Source: Synechococcus sp. PCC 7335
Lineage (GTDB): Bacteria; Cyanobacteriota; Cyanobacteriia; Phormidesmidales; Phormidesmidaceae
Assembly (NCBI RefSeq): GCF_000155595.1
Contig: NZ_DS989906.1
Coordinates: 124,943 to 188,942 of the forward strand
Direction of reading: 5' to 3'
DNA: 64,000 nt
Within the stretch, counting starts at the first letter, position 1; the number at the start of each line of letters is the position of its first letter. The position numbers and the translations under genes were made by a program. The notes under the pieces were generated by a model. That model was not told the DNA's origin. It made no database searches and saw only the letters and a list, made by a program, of their open reading frames with translations. Positions 17,397 to 26,757 of the stretch are shown one piece after another.

Positions 17397-19559
17397 ATGA
17401 GTCGTCACCCTTGGTTCGTTGCGATCACGCTCCTGCTGCTCAGTGCCAAAGCTTCAGCACAGCCCGTTCCAGACGCAAATTTGGGCAATGAGAGCTCAAC
17501 GGTGAGCAGTGATTTTGTCGGTGGATTGCCTGCCACTGTGGTGAGTGGGGGGGCGAGGCGATCGCAAAACCTATTTCACAGCTTTCGTCTTTTTGACGTT
17601 GAGGCCAGCCAGCCAGTGTACTTTGCCAATCCTGTGGGTGTGGACAATATTCTCGCGCGCGTGACCGGTGATCAGCGCTCTGACATTAATGGTACGCTGG
17701 GCGTCAATGGCACTGCCAACCTGTATTTTCTCAATCCGAATGGTGTCGTTTTCGGACCAACTGCCCGTTTGGATGTAGCCGGTTCAGTGCTTGTGAGCAC
17801 TGCCGAACGTCTGAGGTTTGCTGACGGCAGCGAATATTCCGCTAACCCTACGCGGGTTTCGGACGTATTGACGGTGAGCATTCCGCTGGGCCTGCAACGA
17901 CTAGAGCCATCAGATTTGCCCCAGCAAGGCCGCATAGAAAGTGCTGCTGATTTGTTGCTCGCTACTCAGCCGTCTTTCACGCTATTGGGTAATGAAATAG
18001 ACATAATAGGTTTTGGGTCGCCCCAAGCCCCCACCAATATTAACTTTGTTGCCACAGAAAATATTACGTTACGCGGTGCAAATACCTCTGTTCGATCTGT
18101 GGGAGGCGATGTCACTTTGCAAGCAGGCAATCTAATTTCTTTAAGCGATGCGGCTCAGGTTGATACCAGCGCACTGTCAAGTGGCGGTAGGCTGTCTGTC
18201 GCGGCTGATCAGCTACAGCTGACGGGAGGCTCGCAGCTGCTGGCGGGGTCTTTTTTGGGTGGCAGTGAAGGTACTTTGTCTATAGTAGATACCGATCAGA
18301 TCACGCTATCTGGCGAAGCGACAAATATTTCTGGCCGCCAGATAGAGATTCGCACACGACGCTTGGCTTTGACCCAAGGTGGATTTCTAATAAGTTCTAT
18401 TTTGCTAGGGGAGGGGACGGGTGCTGTAGATATTAAAGCAACCGAAAGTATTGAGATTGGTCGTGGCAGCTTCTTAACGTCGGAAAGCTTTAGTCCAACG
18501 GCTGCCGGAACCAAGGTTGATATTCGCACTGGGCAGCTGACAGTCGATGGGGGCTTCATTTCGACCACGAGTTTTGACGCGGTGCGCAGTGGATCGCTAG
18601 ACATTCGCGCAGACGCTGTAAATATACTGCGTGGTGGCTCTATTAGCACAGGCTCACAGCTGAGTGCGAGAGAAGGCGGACCGCTGACCATTAGCGCCTC
18701 CGAGATTTTAGTCGATGCTGGCATGATTACGGCCAGTTCTGTGGGTGACGGGGGGGCTGGCAGTGTGACTTTGCGAGACGTGGATACGCTGACTGTGCGC
18801 AATCGGGGTGAGGTGAGCGCCAGCGGAGTGTTAGAAACCTCTGGTGCCGGAAATGTGGTGATTGATGCGAATTCTATTTTGTTAGCAGATGCTGGCGAAA
18901 TTACAACGGTAGCGCCGTCTAGCAATGGTGGCAACATTTCCCTGACAGCTAACCAAAATTTGGCCTTGCGGAGGGGATCGTTGATTTCAGCAGAGGCGGG
19001 TACGGCAGAGACCAGCGACCTGCGGAACCCGACGGCTGGGCTGGGTGACGGGGGCAATATCACAATCCAAACGCCGTTTGTGGTAGCGCCTGCGGATGAA
19101 AATAGTGATATTAGTGCCAACGCGTTTGTTGGAGATGGCGGGGCGGTGCAAATTTCGGCGCGAGGGATTTTTGGCCCAGCGTTTCGAGATCGTCGTACAC
19201 CAGCTAGCGACATTACTGCGAGTTCAAAATTTGGTGCGGATGGACTAGTGGATTTGCAGGTACTAGATACAGACTTTGTGCAAGATAGCGTCGTCGCTCT
19301 GCCAGAAACGCCTGTGGACACAGCGCAGTTGCTGGCGGGTAGCTGTTTAGCTCGCAGTGGTGATGACGATGGCTCGTTTGTCATTAGTGGCGCGTCGGGA
19401 GTGTCTGCCTCGCCTGCTGAAAGCTCGACGGCGGTGTTTGCAACGGACACAGTGCGTGAGTCTAATCAGCCGGGGGCAGCGCAGACCAGCGTTACAGAAC
19501 CCTCGGGTCTGTACGATTTGGGGGGAGGCCGCCTAGTCCTTAGCCGTGAGTGTTCCTGA
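17397..19559 (+). CDS. TpsA haemagglutinin-type exoprotein, intact
   Basis: A 720-residue two-partner-secretion exoprotein. The signal peptide ends at KASA-QP. The TPS domain has SQNLFHSFRLFD near residue 60, NILARVTG and YFLNPNGVVFGP near 115. Residues ~200-630 are right-handed beta-helix repeats rich in Gly, Asn and Asp. The C-terminal module contains Cys650 (LLAGSCLA) and Cys719 in the final RECS. Such proteins cross the outer membrane through a dedicated TpsB and act as adhesins or cytolysins. The TpsB gene follows 143 bases downstream. No strong ribosome-binding site is visible before the ATG. Adhesin function is inferred from family. Confidence 0.92.
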   Translation: MSRHPWFVAITLLLLSAKASAQPVPDANLGNESSTVSSDFVGGLPATVVSGGARRSQNLFHSFRLFDVEASQPVYFANPVGVDNILARVTGDQRSDINGTLGVNGTANLYFLNPNGVVFGPTARLDVAGSVLVSTAERLRFADGSEYSANPTRVSDVLTVSIPLGLQRLEPSDLPQQGRIESAADLLLATQPSFTLLGNEIDIIGFGSPQAPTNINFVATENITLRGANTSVRSVGGDVTLQAGNLISLSDAAQVDTSALSSGGRLSVAADQLQLTGGSQLLAGSFLGGSEGTLSIVDTDQITLSGEATNISGRQIEIRTRRLALTQGGFLISSILLGEGTGAVDIKATESIEIGRGSFLTSESFSPTAAGTKVDIRTGQLTVDGGFISTTSFDAVRSGSLDIRADAVNILRGGSISTGSQLSAREGGPLTISASEILVDAGMITASSVGDGGAGSVTLRDVDTLTVRNRGEVSASGVLETSGAGNVVIDANSILLADAGEITTVAPSSNGGNISLTANQNLALRRGSLISAEAGTAETSDLRNPTAGLGDGGNITIQTPFVVAPADENSDISANAFVGDGGAVQISARGIFGPAFRDRRTPASDITASSKFGADGLVDLQVLDTDFVQDSVVALPETPVDTAQLLAGSCLARSGDDDGSFVISGASGVSASPAESSTAVFATDTVRESNQPGAAQTSVTEPSGLYDLGGGRLVLSRECS

Positions 19560-19708
19560 TTCAATATTGTCTATGCAATGCAGTTTTTTATACAATCTTT
19601 TGTTGATTTTTCCGTCAGTTTGGTTGGCCAAGTTTGGTTTTTTTGTTTGCTTAAAGCCTTGTTTTCGCTAAGCCCCGTTTTTGAATAAAGCCCTAGCGAG
19701 TTGTGGTT

Positions 19709-21382
19709 ATGAGATGTGCTTCTATCGTTCGTTGGTTATTGCTCGCGAGTTCGTGTTTTTGGGTATCGCTGCCTGCTCGGGCGCAGCCACTACCTGATCC
19801 TGTGCAGGAAAGTTTGCCAGGAACGGTTGAGCCTATCCCGGTGCCAACCCCTGCGGAAGACCCGATTGAATTACAGGAAGAACCGGTGCCTGCGTCTGAT
19901 CCGTCTAGTGATATTCCGACAGAGACTTTCCAAGTACGCGATATCCAGGTAGTGGGGAATACGCGCTTTGAGAATGAAATTGAAGCATTGGTCTCGCCGC
20001 TGGAAGGTCAGGAGATTTCGCTGGCTGATTTGTTGAGTCTGCGTACTGATATCACTAATTTATATCTTGAGGCGGGCTATCTTTCTTCTGGGGCGTTTGT
20101 ACCTAACAATCAAGATCTGACAGATAGTACGGTTCGGATTCAGGTGGTAGAAGGGGCCGTTGAACAGCTACAAATTTCAGGATTGGGGCGGCTGCGAGAG
20201 GGGTATGTGCGAGATCGAATCAACCGTGCGACCAAAACACCCTTAAACATAGAACAGTTAGAAGTAGGACTTCAGCTATTACAAACGGACCCGCTACTGC
20301 AAAGCGTCGATGCTGAGCTAACCGCAGGCAGCGGCCCCGGACAAAGCCTGTTAATTGTAGAGCTAGAAGAAGCCGATCCTTTTTTCGCCACGCTCTCAAC
20401 CAACAACTACCGCGCCCCCAGCATTGGCTCTTCTCAAGCTAGCGCCGGGTTAACTCATTTGAATGTGCTGGGGATCGGCGATCGCCTCAGCGTGGGCTAC
20501 AGTTTTACCGAAGGTCTTAATAACTACCAGGCCCACTACACCCTGCCACTCAACGGGTTGGATGGCACGCTTCAGCTCAGCTATCAAAATTCTGACAGTG
20601 ACATTGTTGAGGAGTTGTTTGCCGATGCGGGCATTCGTAGCGAAAGTGAAACCTGGTCAGTGAATTTGAAGCAGCCACTGGTGCGCTCTGTAGCTCAGGA
20701 GTTTTCGCTGGGATTGGGGCTAGACGTGCGAGAAAGTCGCAGCTTTATTTTGGATGATATTCCATTTTCTTTTTCGGTGGGGCCTGAAGATGGGGTGTCT
20801 AAGGTGAGCGTGCTGCGGTTTTCTCAGGAGTGGGTGAATCGAGATATTGATACGGTACTGGCGTTGCGATCGCAGTTCAACGTAGGGCTCGATATCTTTG
20901 ATGCCACAGTCAACGATACTGGTACAGACGGTCGCTTTTTCTCCTGGCTAGGTCAGTTTCAGTGGGTCGAACAATTTTCGGCAGGTAAACTGTTGTTAGC
21001 CCGGCTAAATGCCCATCTGACGGGCGATTCTCTTTTGCCGCTGGAGCGATTTAGTGTGGGTGGGATTGACACCGTGCGAGGCTATGCCCAAAATCAGTTA
21101 GTGACCGATAATGCGGTCACCTTTTCAACAGAAATGCGTTTCCCCATCTTTGCAGACTTTCAGCTAGCGCCCTTTGTCGATACTGGGGGCGGATGGAATA
21201 ATAGAACGGCTAATCCGGAGACCTCTTTTTTGTTGGGCACAGGTTTGGGGTTGCGCTGGCAGCCCAGCGATACGATTAACTTTCGCCTTGACTACGGCAT
21301 TCCGCTAATTGACGCTGGCGACGAAGGCAATTCTTTACAAGAGCATGGGCTGTATTTTTCGATTAATACCGTACCGTTTTAA
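19709..21382 (+). CDS. TpsB (ShlB/FhaC/HecB-type) outer-membrane transporter
   Basis: A ~557-residue transporter. The signal peptide ends near ARAQP, and a Pro/Glu-rich linker spans ~25-60. POTRA-type domains follow (FQVRDIQVVGNTRF near 75 and VVEGAVEQLQISG near 150). The C-terminal ~330 residues form a 16-strand beta-barrel with the conserved FSVGGIDTVRGY motif of loop L6 near residue 450 and end in a terminal Phe (NTVPF), the usual outer-membrane targeting signal. It exports the TpsA encoded just upstream and may once have served the second, broken TpsA at 5.7-11.4 kb too. The start at ATG 19709 is preferred over GTG 19703. Confidence 0.93.
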   Translation: MRCASIVRWLLLASSCFWVSLPARAQPLPDPVQESLPGTVEPIPVPTPAEDPIELQEEPVPASDPSSDIPTETFQVRDIQVVGNTRFENEIEALVSPLEGQEISLADLLSLRTDITNLYLEAGYLSSGAFVPNNQDLTDSTVRIQVVEGAVEQLQISGLGRLREGYVRDRINRATKTPLNIEQLEVGLQLLQTDPLLQSVDAELTAGSGPGQSLLIVELEEADPFFATLSTNNYRAPSIGSSQASAGLTHLNVLGIGDRLSVGYSFTEGLNNYQAHYTLPLNGLDGTLQLSYQNSDSDIVEELFADAGIRSESETWSVNLKQPLVRSVAQEFSLGLGLDVRESRSFILDDIPFSFSVGPEDGVSKVSVLRFSQEWVNRDIDTVLALRSQFNVGLDIFDATVNDTGTDGRFFSWLGQFQWVEQFSAGKLLLARLNAHLTGDSLLPLERFSVGGIDTVRGYAQNQLVTDNAVTFSTEMRFPIFADFQLAPFVDTGGGWNNRTANPETSFLLGTGLGLRWQPSDTINFRLDYGIPLIDAGDEGNSLQEHGLYFSINTVPF

Positions 21383-21448
21383 TAGACGCTTTTTAGTAGA
21401 CCTTGTTCTAGGGCATCTCTGCTTTTAGACACCTTTTTAGACATCGCG

Positions 21449-22111
21449 ATGAAGAAAATGACCACTCCACTCAGACTGTTGGTTGTCGATGATCACGAAG
21501 CTGTTTTAGCTGGCTTAGTGAGCAACTTGCAGGCAGAATATGAGACCGCAGATATTCGCCAAGCAACCACTACGCAAGCGACGCTAGATCAGCTAGCTGA
21601 TACGCTGCCCAACGTTCTGGTGATTGATTTGGCACTACCAGAAAATCCGGGCGATCCGTCTGAAGTCGATACTGGGATTAATTTGCTGCGGCAGCTTTTA
21701 GCGCAGTATCCTGAACTGAATATTGTGGTACAAAGTGCCAACATAAAATCGCTGGTACGATTAAAGCCCGCGATTGATAGTCACCAAGGCGGATTTACCA
21801 TTATTGACAAGCGGCTGCCGATGAAGGAGCTGCTTGTCAAGGTAGATTGGGCGCTTCAGGGGGTGATTTATACGCCGCGTGATATGCGCAATGGTGTAGA
21901 GGTGCGGCCAGAATGGTTGGATGTTTTGCAGCTGGCCTTTAAAGAAGGATTACAAGATAAGGCGATCGCAGAGCGCATGAGCGTCGCTGAAAGAACGGTT
22001 CGCTACTATTGGAGCAAGCTGCAAAATGCGCTGGATGTATATCCAGAAGCTGGCAAGAATGTTCGCATTCAGACCGGGATTAGAGCCCGAGAAGAAGGAT
22101 TAATTGATTGA
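21449..22111 (+). CDS. NarL/LuxR-type response regulator
   Basis: A 220-residue regulator. The receiver domain has acidic Asp14/Asp15, phospho-acceptor Asp60 in LVIDLALP, and a Lys in IIDKRLP. The C-terminal ~65 residues hold a LuxR-like helix-turn-helix (DKAIAERMSVAERTVRYYWSKLQ) for DNA binding. It sits between tpsB and the CHASE2 kinase gene on the same strand, 66 and 128 bases away, and is almost certainly that kinase's partner. Its likely targets are the genes of this locus, through the 14-bp repeats; that is inference. Confidence 0.9.
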   Translation: MKKMTTPLRLLVVDDHEAVLAGLVSNLQAEYETADIRQATTTQATLDQLADTLPNVLVIDLALPENPGDPSEVDTGINLLRQLLAQYPELNIVVQSANIKSLVRLKPAIDSHQGGFTIIDKRLPMKELLVKVDWALQGVIYTPRDMRNGVEVRPEWLDVLQLAFKEGLQDKAIAERMSVAERTVRYYWSKLQNALDVYPEAGKNVRIQTGIRAREEGLID

Positions 22112-22239
22112 ACCAATTAACCCATTGATGGCGGGTTAAACCGTTTGAGTTACTCTTGAGTCACTACCACAGGGACGCCATAGAGGCACTATTGAGACGC
22201 CACCATAGAGACGCCACAGAAAACCATAGAGACTTTACT

Positions 22240-24192
22240 ATGAAAAAGAATCAGCTGGCCCGGTTGGCCTGGAAACAATTGCAGCAGCCGGTATCGGGCG
22301 TGTATTGGCGACGACAGCTCTTTCCTGGGCTGACGGTTGTAGGTTTGGTATTTCTGGTTAGGCTGTTGGGTCTTCTTCAGGTGTCGGAATGGAAAACGTA
22401 TGATAACTTTTTGCGATCACGCCCCGCAGAACCCACCGAAGACAGAATTCTCATTGTTGACGTCACCGAAGACGATATCCAACAGATGAGCACCTATCCC
22501 ATTCCAGACAGAACCATCTCGGCGCTGTTAGAAGAACTATCGCAGGCAAACCCTCGGGCAATTGGGGTTGATATTTATCGAGATTTACCGGTTGAGCCCG
22601 GTCACGATGACTTAGTAGCAATGCTATCAGGCTCAGATAATATTGTTGGAATCGAGTCAATTACCGGTGCGCTTGTGTTGCCGCCGCCTGCACTACCACC
22701 AGAACAGGTTGGCTTTGTGGACTTTCCATTAGATGCCGATGGCTTTGTGCGGCGCGCATACTTGGGGGCACTGCCACCAGAAGGGTATTTGGGACCTTCA
22801 GATGATTTTCGATTTTCTTTTGCCTTTACCCTGGTAGAGATTTATCTGGCGGAAGAGAATATTCTGTTGGAAAACGGGCTCAAAAATTCTGACAATATGC
22901 GATTGGGAAAAACAGAGTTTTTTTCACTCTCGCCCAATGCGGGTGGCTATGTAGGCACTGAAATCGGTGGAGAACAGATTTTACTGAATCCGCGCAGTGG
23001 GCGATCGCCCTTTGAACGGGTGTCGATGGGGGATGTGTTAGCCCAGCGAGTCCCTGCCGACAAAATTGAAAATCGGGTGGTGTTGGTAGGTGTGACTGCC
23101 TCGAGTATTAAAGATGTGCTGAACTCTGGGGCGGTCAGTACGGCAAATCCTGGACTGGTGGATGGGGTAGAGATGCACGCCCATATGGTCAGCCAACTGC
23201 TGAGTTCGGTGCTGGGTGATCGCCCACTGATAAAAGTATGGCCTGAGCCGGTTGAATACCTTTGGATTTTGATGTGGGGCGGGGTGAGCGTAATACTGGT
23301 GCGCTGCATTCCCAGGCCCTCTTGGTACATGCTAACGGTGGGTGTGATCAGTCTGGGGCTGGTGGGAGTAAGCTTTGGTTTGCTGTGGTGGGCGTGCTGG
23401 TGGGTACCTGTGGTACCTGCGCTAATTGTCTTTAGCGTAAATGGCTGGGTGCTACCGGCTTTTTATCTGTACGATCAGGCGTGGCGGGCACGTGTGGATG
23501 AGCATCAGCGGGTGATCAAACAAACCTACGATACTATTCACAACGGGCCGTTGCAAATGCTGGCGCTGCTGCTTCAAGACAAGCGCAGCCTAAAACCACA
23601 GACGGCGGTTCAGTTAGAACAACTCAATGACGGGCTGCGCCAAATTTATGATCGACTGTTGCAAGAAACGCTGTCGCCAACCGACAAGATTCTGCTGGGT
23701 AATCAAAGTGTGGTTGACCTGCGCAGTCCGCTACATGAGGTTCTATACCAGGTTTACAAAGAGACGTTGACCCGCTCATTTCCTGGCTTTGCTGCGCTGA
23801 CAGTGAAAGTGGTTCGCTTTGACCCGTTTCAAACTGGCCAGCTGTCTTCGGATCAAAAGAAGGGACTCTGTCGCTTTTTAGAAGAAGCGCTTTGCAATGC
23901 GGGCAAGCACGCGGTGGGTGCCAAACGGCTGTGTGTGACCTGTCTAGCAACTGAAACTGAAAATTTGATTCGTGTTGAGGATAATGCGCCTGCTGGTAAA
24001 AAGGGTGGTGTGCTAGCGGGTGGGCGTGGTACTCAGCAGGCCAAGGCGCTGGCGAGACAGCTGCAAGGGTCGTTTCAGCGCGTGGCGGATAATGCAGGCA
24101 CTCGCTGTGAGCTGCGCTGGCCGCTAAAAGGGAAAAGAAGTACGATCGCATTGCCGAAACTGATAATGACTTCGTCTGATAAACGCAGCTAG
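22240..24192 (+). CDS. CHASE2-domain sensor histidine kinase
   Basis: From the ATG at 22240 the kinase is 650 residues. A first membrane helix (FPGLTVVGLVFLVRLLGLLQV) precedes a ~290-residue extracytoplasmic CHASE2 domain (WKTYDNFLRSRP; ILIVDVTEDDI; VVLVGVTA), followed by three membrane helices. The cytoplasmic part has a HisKA_3-like phosphorylation site, His434 in DTIHNGPLQML, and an HATPase fold (FLEEALCNAGKHA, then GGRGTQQA). This is the NarX/DesK architecture and matches the NarL-type regulator upstream. The longer frame from a TTG at 22156 encodes a repetitive His/Arg leader and is not preferred. The signal sensed by CHASE2 is unknown. Confidence 0.92.
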   Translation: MKKNQLARLAWKQLQQPVSGVYWRRQLFPGLTVVGLVFLVRLLGLLQVSEWKTYDNFLRSRPAEPTEDRILIVDVTEDDIQQMSTYPIPDRTISALLEELSQANPRAIGVDIYRDLPVEPGHDDLVAMLSGSDNIVGIESITGALVLPPPALPPEQVGFVDFPLDADGFVRRAYLGALPPEGYLGPSDDFRFSFAFTLVEIYLAEENILLENGLKNSDNMRLGKTEFFSLSPNAGGYVGTEIGGEQILLNPRSGRSPFERVSMGDVLAQRVPADKIENRVVLVGVTASSIKDVLNSGAVSTANPGLVDGVEMHAHMVSQLLSSVLGDRPLIKVWPEPVEYLWILMWGGVSVILVRCIPRPSWYMLTVGVISLGLVGVSFGLLWWACWWVPVVPALIVFSVNGWVLPAFYLYDQAWRARVDEHQRVIKQTYDTIHNGPLQMLALLLQDKRSLKPQTAVQLEQLNDGLRQIYDRLLQETLSPTDKILLGNQSVVDLRSPLHEVLYQVYKETLTRSFPGFAALTVKVVRFDPFQTGQLSSDQKKGLCRFLEEALCNAGKHAVGAKRLCVTCLATETENLIRVEDNAPAGKKGGVLAGGRGTQQAKALARQLQGSFQRVADNAGTRCELRWPLKGKRSTIALPKLIMTSSDKRS

Positions 24193-24291
24193 TTTTGCTC
24201 GGAATTATAGATTATCAATAGTAGTGATCCAGTAGGATATGAACTATCGAATTGAAGTATTGATGACGTATTCGACGACAGATATCAAGCG

Positions 24292-25113
24292 ATGAATTTA
24301 CTCTCTCAGCAGCGATCATTTGGCCCTATCTGCAAGTTTGCATGCGTGGGGGGTATCGCAATGACAACTGCAATGACAACAGTGTTGTTATCTCCGAATC
24401 ATGTGGCGGCAAAACAGCTCAACGTGGTGGATGCCGTTCAAGCAGATGTGGCTACGGGTGATCTTCTGTTGGAGTCAACCTTGCTCTCACAGCACCGTCG
24501 TCGCCGGAGGTCGTATCGGCCGCCTGCGGACTCTCGGATTCCCCGTCGTGACCATTCTGGCGGTGGGGTTCGTGGCTGCGGGGAAGATATTGCTGCGATC
24601 GCGCCTCGCTTAAGCGGCATTGGTCAAACGGTTTCAACCCATCCGACGCTGGTGTGGTACACCGCAAGCGACATTCCTTCGGCCTTAGAACTTCATCTCT
24701 ATCGCTACACCGCTGATGATCGGCTAGAGACCGTTTTCATTAAGTCAATTGGAGACAGTCAAAAAGGCTACATGGCCTACACGCTACCTGAAGATGAGCT
24801 GGGGTTACAACCGGGCGAAACCTATCTGTGGCAAGTGGTGCTTTTCTGTGACGAGAACAGAGAAGAAGTGGGCATGTGGACCGCTGCTGATATTGAACTG
24901 GCACCGTCTGCGGTCGCGGTAGAGCCTTCGATGATAGATCCTTCACAAGATTCTCTGAGCATTGCTGAAACCTATGCAAACTTAGGAATTTGGTACGATG
25001 CGCTCGCTCAAGTATATGATGCAACCTCTGTAGAAGAGAAAGAATTTCTCCAGACACTGCTGCTTGATCTCGCTGAGTTGGAAGAAAGTGTGGAACGCAA
25101 AGAAGACTCTTAA
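24292..25113 (+). CDS. DUF928-domain secreted protein
   Basis: A 273-residue protein with an N-terminal export signal (hydrophobic GIAMTTAMTTVLL, then VAAKQ). A basic RRRRR stretch is followed by the DUF928 fold: RGCG near residue 93, APRLSGIGQTVSTHPTLVWY, and YLWQVVLFCDE. DUF928 proteins are found next to CHASE2, CHAT and haemagglutinin genes in many cyanobacteria, but their biochemical role is not established. Two Cys (RGCG and LFCDE) may pair in the periplasm. It is the last gene of the plus-strand series, 100 bases after the kinase. Confidence 0.88.
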   Translation: MNLLSQQRSFGPICKFACVGGIAMTTAMTTVLLSPNHVAAKQLNVVDAVQADVATGDLLLESTLLSQHRRRRRSYRPPADSRIPRRDHSGGGVRGCGEDIAAIAPRLSGIGQTVSTHPTLVWYTASDIPSALELHLYRYTADDRLETVFIKSIGDSQKGYMAYTLPEDELGLQPGETYLWQVVLFCDENREEVGMWTAADIELAPSAVAVEPSMIDPSQDSLSIAETYANLGIWYDALAQVYDATSVEEKEFLQTLLLDLAELEESVERKEDS

Positions 25114-25141
25114 ATAGAAGATCCTCAAATAGAAGATTAAT

Positions 25142-25200
25142 TGTCAGGACTCAGTAGCCGAAATCAAGCAGTGGCCAAGCTGCTGCTAGGCTAAGACGGC
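25142..25200. mobile_element. relic of the zinc-ribbon IS left end
   Basis: TGTCAGGACTCAGTAGCCGA and a degenerate GCTAGGCTAAG stretch match the left end of the elements at 26758 and 33018. The transposase part is gone. Confidence 0.65.
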
Positions 25201-25266
25201 CGCCCTTTAAGGGAGAGTAGAAAAAAGTGGGGGAAACGTTGAAAACTCGTACGGTAGCATGAGAGC

Positions 25267-25316
25267 ATGACCAACGCACTGCCCCCAATCACCTACCAGT
25301 TCAAGGTTTTCCTCAT
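25267..25316 (+). pseudogene. possible pRiA4b ORF-3-like start fragment
   Basis: An ATG at 25267 encodes NALPPITYQFKVFLMG before the frame runs into the inverted repeat at 25316. The YQFKVxL phrase resembles the beginning of plasmid pRiA4b ORF-3-family proteins. If so, the 742-bp element inserted into that gene. The evidence is only 16 residues. Confidence 0.3.
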
Positions 25317-26057
25317 GGGGCTTTTTGCATAACCCCCCGAAAAGGCGCAATCCAGATCGAGACACTTAAGACTCAGAGCTAAAGGCAAGTTTATTAGTGC
25401 ATTTGTTCTTTGTCATATTTTGCTGGCGCAGAGTATAAATAGTACTCTGTATGAAAAGTCATGTTCGGCAAGAAGTATACTGTCTTTACAAGCTTTATTA
25501 TCGACTCTTAGAAACGTATTTTGAGATACCGCTTTTGGTTGCTTTTAACGGCTTATCGATAGGCTTAGATTCTTGCCAGAGGCAATTTTTTTATCTACTC
25601 GTAGCTTTTTCCAGCTCTGGAAAAACACTATGATATCTGCTGTTCAGTAACTTTATGAAAGTATTAAGAGAGTTCTTTTGCCGATAGTAAGTTCCGAAAA
25701 CTGAGGCAAGATGCTATCGAAGAAACCCTCTATAGTTCTGCGCTCACACAACTCAGATTCATTTAGCTATCGCATTAGCTGAGCGAAAGCATTGATAGAT
25801 AGTGATCGAATCTTATCAATACTTGAATAAGGATTAATGGCCTATCGCCTTGGTGAGTGGCGCATGATCGCATTCGGCACCAGAGTACGCTCAATATGGC
25901 TAGCTTAGTCCCAAGTGCGTTGGCGGATAGGAGATGAAAGCTCATGGCGCTCAGTCAGACGAAGCCTGAACATGCTGCTGTCAAAGAAGTCCTGAACTAA
26001 GTCTCAAACGTATTAATGTGGAATATACCTTTTCGGGGGGTTATGCAAAAAGCCCCA
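25316..26057. mobile_element. 742-bp element with perfect 30-bp inverted ends
   Basis: Bases 25316-25345 (starting TGGGGCTTTTTGCATAA) are the exact inverse of 26028-26057. Inside there is no recognisable transposase. The only sizeable frame, 25451-25633, encodes 60 residues rich in Leu, Tyr and Phe with no known domain. The perfect long ends and lack of a transposase suggest a non-autonomous element or a passenger-carrying MITE moved by an enzyme encoded elsewhere. No target duplication is obvious. The stretch 25114-26098 contains no other gene. Confidence 0.75.
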
Positions 26058-26098
26058 ACACCTGCTGCTCGACAAACTGCTAGAGCGCTGTCAAGCAC

Positions 26099-26753
26099 CT
26101 GATTGGCTGACAAAAGTTTAATCAGGAACAAACTTAACGGTAATCACGCTGAAATCGAGCAAGCGCCCGGACTTCTTGTTGTGTTGTGGCCTAGAAGCCA
26201 TCGCCGGTTGCGGATCAATGTGAGAGGTAAAACAAGCCTGTTTAATCACCTGCCAACCGTTGAGCAGAGCCGCCTTAGTCCACTCCAATCCGATGCGAAA
26301 GTAGCTGTTGCCTCTATCCCAGTGTGTGTCAATCCATCGCCTACGGCCTGATTGCACAACCGCTACGCCTTGAGCCGTGACGTAAAGCGTGGCTACTGCC
26401 AGAATAAACCATAAGCGAGAGAGGTCAGTGAGGCCTCGAATCTCAGAGCGTTGTAGATTCCAACCGGCGGACTGGTCGTCTAAAAATCCTTCCTCGATAT
26501 CGAAGCGCAAGGCATATTCCATAAAGGTTTGCGGGCTAGTGGGCTGGTCGCTGACGACGGCCCAAAGTTCACCATTGATGTTGTTGCGCCCGATGATGAC
26601 ATGCACTGGGCCGTACTGTTCGTGACGATGGAGTCTGATGTGGTGGAAACAAAGTGCCCGACCTCGTTCTAGGTGAAACGATTTAGGTTGACACCAGCCG
26701 GAACCGGGTCGCCAAATCCAGGTGTCACTTTTGATACGGATGCGGTAGTGCCT
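26099..26753 (-). mobile_element. IS4-family element, truncated copy
   Basis: It begins with CTGATTGGCTGACAAAA, the same end as the complete copy at 9795, and is closely similar through the transposase C-terminal half. It then stops at about 26753, where the zinc-ribbon IS begins five bases later. The other half is absent, so this copy is immobile. Confidence 0.9.
26118..26753 (-). pseudogene. IS4 transposase, N-terminally truncated
   Basis: The frame is open from the break at about 26753 to the stop at 26118. It matches the C-terminal half of the complete IS4 transposase, including the HVIIGRNNINGELW stretch and the catalytic Glu in FDIEEGFLDDQ. The two N-terminal aspartates are missing. 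Confidence 0.9.
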
Positions 26754-26757
26754 TAAG

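Noticed and set aside
18296-19450. 384-codon minus-strand frame
   Set aside because: Complementary shadow of the repetitive beta-helix of the intact TpsA gene.
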